Positions 60,801-64,000 of a stretch of 64,000 nt of DNA are shown one piece after another; within the stretch, counting starts at the first letter, position 1; each line of letters starts with the position of its first letter. The notes beneath the pieces are model-generated. The model did no database searches. It was not told where the DNA came from and saw nothing but the letters and a program-made list of their open reading frames with translations. The position numbers and the translations under genes are program-made. The stretch is from an uncultured Lachnospiraceae bacterium (GTDB lineage Bacteria > Bacillota > Clostridia > Lachnospirales > Lachnospiraceae): contig CAUEYX010000006.1 of the NCBI GenBank assembly GCA_959022495.1, positions 108,573 through 172,572 of the forward strand. The letters run 5' to 3'.

Positions 60801-62147
60801 TTATCTTCCATTCCGTTCATTGAACGTTTTTTCTGCTTTTTCCAAGGCCTCCATCGGGTCCATATGATTGACCAGAACGTCCTGCATAACCTGCGCCTGA
60901 TCGTCCCTCCATCCGGTCACCGTATATTCCGTCGGATTCGCCCATGCCGCGTTTGTCAGGCATTCCTGGGAATCTACAATAAACTGCTTTGACGGGTCTG
61001 ACAGAAAATCCTTACACCTTTCTAACGTTGACTTTCTCATTGGGACCTGCCCTCCAAGTTCGACCCACAATTGGTCTGCCTCCGGACTGAACATATATTC
61101 AACAAATTCACCTGCCATTTCCTTTTCTTTACTTCCGCTCCATACTCCAACACACCAGCCGGTAATAGCTGCAGGCGAAGGCACGCCTTCCTCATCACTT
61201 GGATACGGCATAATCCCTATTGTTTCCGGATCGAACACACACTCAGCCTGTGCTTTTTCAATCCTTGTGCTGGGACCTGTAATCATCGCGTATTTCCCTG
61301 CCGCAAAATCTGTACATAAATCATCAATATTGGTACTGATGCACGTTTCCGGTATAGATTTATCTTCTTCCATCATATTCTTCATCAATTCCACTGCTTT
61401 TAATCCCGTTTCATTGGCCCATTCCGCTGTACCGTCTTCATTGAACAGTGTTCCATAATCCTTAAGGAGCATATTCGAAATTATAATCGGATTTGATTTC
61501 ACTGCCGACATCGGCGTCCCAAAACCATACCTGGCAACACCGGTCGTCTCATCCTTCTCTGCCGTCAGGTCTTTTGCGGCCTGCCGGAATTCATCCCAGT
61601 TTTTAAACGGCACCTCATATCCGGCCTCTTCTAAAAGATCTTTTCTGTACATAACTCCCACATAATTTCTGGAAAATCCCATCTGGTAATGTTTTCCGTC
61701 ATCAGCCCCGTAGTCCCAGAAACGGTCAGAGACGTCTTCGATCTCTTCTTCTGTCCACTCTTTCATAAACAAATTCTCAAATGGCTCTAATGCGTCCATT
61801 TCCAATATCGCCCCCATATCTTCTGAATTCACCCAGATAATATCCGGCGCGTTTCCAGATGTGTGGGCCGCCATAAATTTAGCTGTCAATGTATCCCATG
61901 CCTGCGCTTCTACAATAATATCTACATTATTTTCTTCTTCAAAATTTTCGATCATCTGTCTCAATGCCATTTCTCTGCCGCTTTCTTTCGCAGGATCAAG
62001 AAATGTCCACATACGAATTTCCTTTTTTCCCGAACCGCCGTCTGTCTCCTCTGACGAATGTTTTGGGCCGCATGCCGTTATTCCCAGAATTGTTGAAAGA
62101 AATACAACAGCAGCCAGCGCAATTGAAACAAAACCCTTTTTCCCCAT
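60801..62147 (-). CDS. Extracellular solute-binding lipoprotein (family 1)
   Basis: A 448-residue CUT1-type binding protein. Signal peptide of about 25 residues with lipobox GITAC, Ser/Glu-rich linker, then a two-lobed binding domain (IRMWTFLDPAKESG start; VEAQAWDTLTAKFMAA; PDIIWVNSEDMG). It is the first gene of the LacI operon, with AAGGAGG 7-8 nt before the ATG. It delivers an unknown sugar or sugar derivative to the two permeases. Confidence 0.93.
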   Translation of the reverse strand: MGKKGFVSIALAAVVFLSTILGITACGPKHSSEETDGGSGKKEIRMWTFLDPAKESGREMALRQMIENFEEENNVDIIVEAQAWDTLTAKFMAAHTSGNAPDIIWVNSEDMGAILEMDALEPFENLFMKEWTEEEIEDVSDRFWDYGADDGKHYQMGFSRNYVGVMYRKDLLEEAGYEVPFKNWDEFRQAAKDLTAEKDETTGVARYGFGTPMSAVKSNPIIISNMLLKDYGTLFNEDGTAEWANETGLKAVELMKNMMEEDKSIPETCISTNIDDLCTDFAAGKYAMITGPSTRIEKAQAECVFDPETIGIMPYPSDEEGVPSPAAITGWCVGVWSGSKEKEMAGEFVEYMFSPEADQLWVELGGQVPMRKSTLERCKDFLSDPSKQFIVDSQECLTNAAWANPTEYTVTGWRDDQAQVMQDVLVNHMDPMEALEKAEKTFNERNGR

Positions 62148-62168
62148 AAATTGATCCTCCTTCTTAAT

Positions 62169-62182
62169 TTAAAACGTTTTAA
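62169..62182. promoter_or_regulatory. LacI-type operator in front of the ABC operon
   Basis: Perfect 14-bp palindrome TTAAAACGTTTTAA, 22 nt upstream of the binding-protein ATG and about 30-40 nt downstream of the predicted transcript start. An identical copy lies before the lacI gene. The central CG is typical of LacI/GalR operators. Confidence 0.85.
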
Positions 62183-62218
62183 TTTTTGTCCAAATATTTC
62201 TCTCTCATAATCTAATTT

Positions 62219-63244
62219 TTATATAGCTGTAACTGAATCTCTGACAATCAACTTAGGCTCTACGATTACCTTTACTTTTTTAGCCTTCGGATTCTGTATC
62301 CGGTTAAGCAGAGCTCTGGTGGCCTCCATTCCAATCCTTTCTTTATCCACACTGATACTGGTCAATGCAGGCACAGCATATTCGGACAGGATACTGTCCT
62401 CAAACCCCATCACAGAAATATCTTTCGGACAAAATATGCCCTGCTCATAAAAATACCTCATTGCTCCTATGGCAATACAGTCTGTCGCTCCTATGACCGC
62501 TGTGGGACGATATCCTCTCTCTATGATCCTCTTGATCCCATCATACCCTCCTTTCCCTGTAAAATCCGCATTTTCCACAAGCCCTTCCCGAAATGGAATA
62601 TTTCGATTATCCAGTGCTCTCATCAGACCTTTTAATTTGCGGGCAGTGGACTGTACTTTTTCAGGCCCATTTATAAACGCAATCTCTCGATGCCCCATAC
62701 GCATCAAATATTCCGCTGCAGTCTGGAGACCTATGCCCGGGTCTGTATCTACATAATCCAGGCTGCTGCTCCTCGTCCCCACAAGCACTGCCGGAACGCC
62801 TTTTTCTTTAATCTTCTTCACTAAATCCTCACTGACAAAACCGCCGACAAACAGAACGCCGTCTACTTTATTTTTGTCTACCATTGGTGGAAGTTCCGTA
62901 AGCGACCCGTAGCCAAAACACCAGTCAATCAGCATACTGTAACCTATTTTTTCAATCTCAGCCCCAATACTTCTAAGCATTTCTGATATATAGGTATCAA
63001 CAACACCATCGAAAGAATAAGCTTTCTCATGTGTAACGTCTGTTGCTTTTACAACACCGATCACTTTATTCTGCTTGGTGATCAGAGAGCGTGCTGACTG
63101 ATTCGGCCTATAATCCAGTTCTGAAACTGCCTCCAGCACTTTTCGTCTTGTTTCATATTTGATCGCATTACTCCCATTCAGTACCAATGAAACCGTACTG
63201 ATCGATACGCCTGCTTTTTTTGCAACATCTTTTATTGTAGCCAT
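62219..63244 (-). CDS. LacI-family transcription repressor
   Basis: A 341-residue regulator. An N-terminal HTH (ATIKDVAKKAGVSISTVSLV) with hinge helix (YRPNQSARSL) is followed by a periplasmic-binding-protein-like ligand domain (about 60-335; VIGVVKATD, VGATDCIAIGAMRY-like IGATDCIA, TSISVDKERIG). It is upstream of the ABC operon in the same direction and has identical operators before itself and the operon, so it represses both until its ligand, probably the transported compound, is present. Confidence 0.95.
   Translation of the reverse strand: MATIKDVAKKAGVSISTVSLVLNGSNAIKYETRRKVLEAVSELDYRPNQSARSLITKQNKVIGVVKATDVTHEKAYSFDGVVDTYISEMLRSIGAEIEKIGYSMLIDWCFGYGSLTELPPMVDKNKVDGVLFVGGFVSEDLVKKIKEKGVPAVLVGTRSSSLDYVDTDPGIGLQTAAEYLMRMGHREIAFINGPEKVQSTARKLKGLMRALDNRNIPFREGLVENADFTGKGGYDGIKRIIERGYRPTAVIGATDCIAIGAMRYFYEQGIFCPKDISVMGFEDSILSEYAVPALTSISVDKERIGMEATRALLNRIQNPKAKKVKVIVEPKLIVRDSVTAI
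62220..62247 (-). promoter_or_regulatory. Candidate promoter of the ABC operon
   Basis: Minus-strand TTGTCA (62242-62247), 16-nt spacer, TATATA (62220-62225), lying within the end of the lacI gene. The operator downstream would then act as a roadblock. Confidence 0.5.
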
Positions 63245-63262
63245 AGTGATTCTCCATTTTTA

Positions 63263-63276
63263 TTAAAACGTTTTAA
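63263..63276. promoter_or_regulatory. LacI-type operator in front of the lacI gene
   Basis: TTAAAACGTTTTAA, identical to the operator at 62169-62182 and extended by one more pair (A/T) on each side. It lies 9 nt past the -10 and overlaps the predicted transcript start, fitting autorepression. Confidence 0.88.
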
Positions 63277-63284
63277 TTAATGAT

Positions 63285-63313
63285 ATATTATCATCCCAAA
63301 TTCAATATGTCAA
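63285..63313 (-). promoter_or_regulatory. lacI promoter
   Basis: Perfect TTGACA (63308-63313), 17-nt spacer, TAATAT (63285-63290) on the minus strand. Confidence 0.8.
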
Positions 63314-63463
63314 TAATATTTCTATATTTCCTTTTATTTCCAAATATTAATTTACTTTTCCAAATATTATTGTACAACTATACTCATTTATGGGATATTT
63401 GATTTTTTAATTACTATATCGTGATAAAATGAAACTGGTGAGGGACAGGCAGAAAGATGCTAT

Positions 63464-63694
63464 ATGGAAAATGTAATCGGAAAGAATATCAAGAGACTGC
63501 GTAGACAGCAGGAAATAAAACAGACTGTACTCGCCTCAGAACTTAACATAGGCAGGCAGACCCTCTCTGCTTATGAACGGGGAGTCACACTGCCTGACAT
63601 TTTATCACTTATTAGAATTGCTGACTATTTTGGAGTATCACTCGACGAATTGACAGGAAGAGCCGTTTTAATAATTCCGGATGAGAAAGAATAA
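63464..63694 (+). CDS. Small XRE-family regulator
   Basis: A 76-residue protein that is almost only a Cro/C1 helix-turn-helix (IKRLRRQQEIKQTVLASEL, then IGRQTLSAYERGVTLPD) with a short C-terminal helix and hydrophobic tail. The ribosome site before ATG 63464 is weak (AGAAAGA). It faces away from lacI, towards the tRNA-Leu. The 209 nt after it hold no recognisable gene. Confidence 0.82.
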   Translation: MENVIGKNIKRLRRQQEIKQTVLASELNIGRQTLSAYERGVTLPDILSLIRIADYFGVSLDELTGRAVLIIPDEKE

Positions 63695-63903
63695 AGCTGT
63701 CTGAGTCACAAAACATCTGGGAATGTAAAATAAAGAGCGCTGCATTCAGCGAAAGGATTTATGAGTACAGCCTAAAAATACAGAGGAAACTATTCTTTTC
63801 TTGCATTAACCGTGTCCTTCTTCTTTTTTTCATTTTGCCCGTCCTTTCTTACCAAAACTAATAGGCAAGACTATTATAAAATTCCTCTGGTCTTTTTGAT
63901 AAT

Positions 63904-63943
63904 AAAAAAACTTTATATCCTAAAAAACCTAGAATATAAAGTC
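63904..63943 (-). terminator. Terminator of the tRNA-Leu gene
   Basis: ACTTTATATTCT pairs with AGGATATAAAGT (one U-G pair) around a 9-nt T-rich loop, followed by seven T on the minus strand, 4 nt after the tRNA 3' end. Confidence 0.85.
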
Positions 63944-63947
63944 TTAA

Positions 63948-64000
63948 TGCGGAAGATGGGACTTGAACCCACACGGCACGAATGCCACAAGATCCTTAGT
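63948..64000 (-). tRNA. tRNA-Leu, 3' part (anticodon AAG), cut by window end
   Basis: Only the 3' 53 nt are inside the window. Reading the minus strand: anticodon loop CTAAGGA (anticodon AAG), stem TCTTG, long class II variable arm (TGGCA, TTCG, TGCCG), T arm GTGGG-TTCAAGT-CCCAT, acceptor CTTCCGC, discriminator A. The long variable arm and A73 mark Leu. No CCA is encoded. Confidence 0.88.

Noticed and set aside
1..64000. CRISPR arrays, insertion sequences, prophage genes, rRNA
   Set aside because: No regularly spaced direct repeats, transposase, integrase or phage structural motifs, and no rRNA sequence were seen in the window.

Overview
The window reads as a chromosomal segment of a spore-forming, anaerobic Firmicute of the Lachnospiraceae type. 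Pointers are the clostridial macrosynteny (dgt-dnaG-rpoD-trmK-nif3; cysE-cysS-mrnC-rlmB-sigH), a SpoVAF/GerA-family spore protein, a Cys T-box leader, DUF1540 and SEC-C proteins, formyl-THF ligase next to folD, and AGGAGG ribosome sites before most starts. The genus cannot be fixed by eye. No rRNA, IS element, prophage or CRISPR array was seen. Most genes lie on the minus strand.

Layout: 0-1.7 kb holds a SIR2-like/TPR protein, probably a defence or NAD-cleaving protein. 1.9-10.6 kb holds an iron alcohol dehydrogenase and a tepA-ftsK-fhs-folD-(zinc ribbon/TPR protein) run. 11.0-15.3 kb is an envelope module (L,D-transpeptidase, secreted protein, histidine kinase, response regulator). It is bracketed by two homologous ~360-380 bp imperfect palindromes in the same orientation (elements A and B). 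Their paired arms differ in sequence but keep base pairing. 15.7-25.1 kb holds DegV, SpoVAF, a GT51 transglycosylase, dUTPase, aminotransferase-glycerate kinase, an AI-2E-type permease with metA, and DUF1540. 25.1-30.4 kb is a probable single operon: VTC-type polyphosphate polymerase domain, DUF4956 membrane protein, beta-helix lipoprotein, response regulator and kinase. 30.4-39.7 kb holds YdcF, SEC-C, two small proteins (one a 51-codon gene at 32100-32255), purA, a MocR regulator, glnS and an SNF-type Na+ symporter.

39.8-48.3 kb has tRNA-Thr, dtd, a CPBP protease, sigH, rlmB, mrnC, cysS and cysE behind a promoter and Cys T-box, then a GNAT, ispF, a small membrane protein and a tRNA-Val/tRNA-Met pair. 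48.3-57.2 kb is housekeeping (TGS-uridine kinase-like protein, nif3, trmK, rpoD, dnaG, dgt) ending with a tandem-domain polyphosphate:AMP phosphotransferase. 57.2-63.7 kb looks accessory. It has an XRE regulator, a LacI-controlled operon (solute-binding protein, two permeases, FAD oxidoreductase; no ATPase or glycosidase) with two identical 14-bp operators, and a second XRE regulator. The window ends inside a tRNA-Leu whose visible anticodon is AAG.

The strongest candidates for something undescribed are the palindromic pair A/B and the module they bracket. Next come the VTC polyphosphate locus with its own two-component system, and the SIR2-TPR protein. All functional statements come from reading motifs and gene order; no database search was run.
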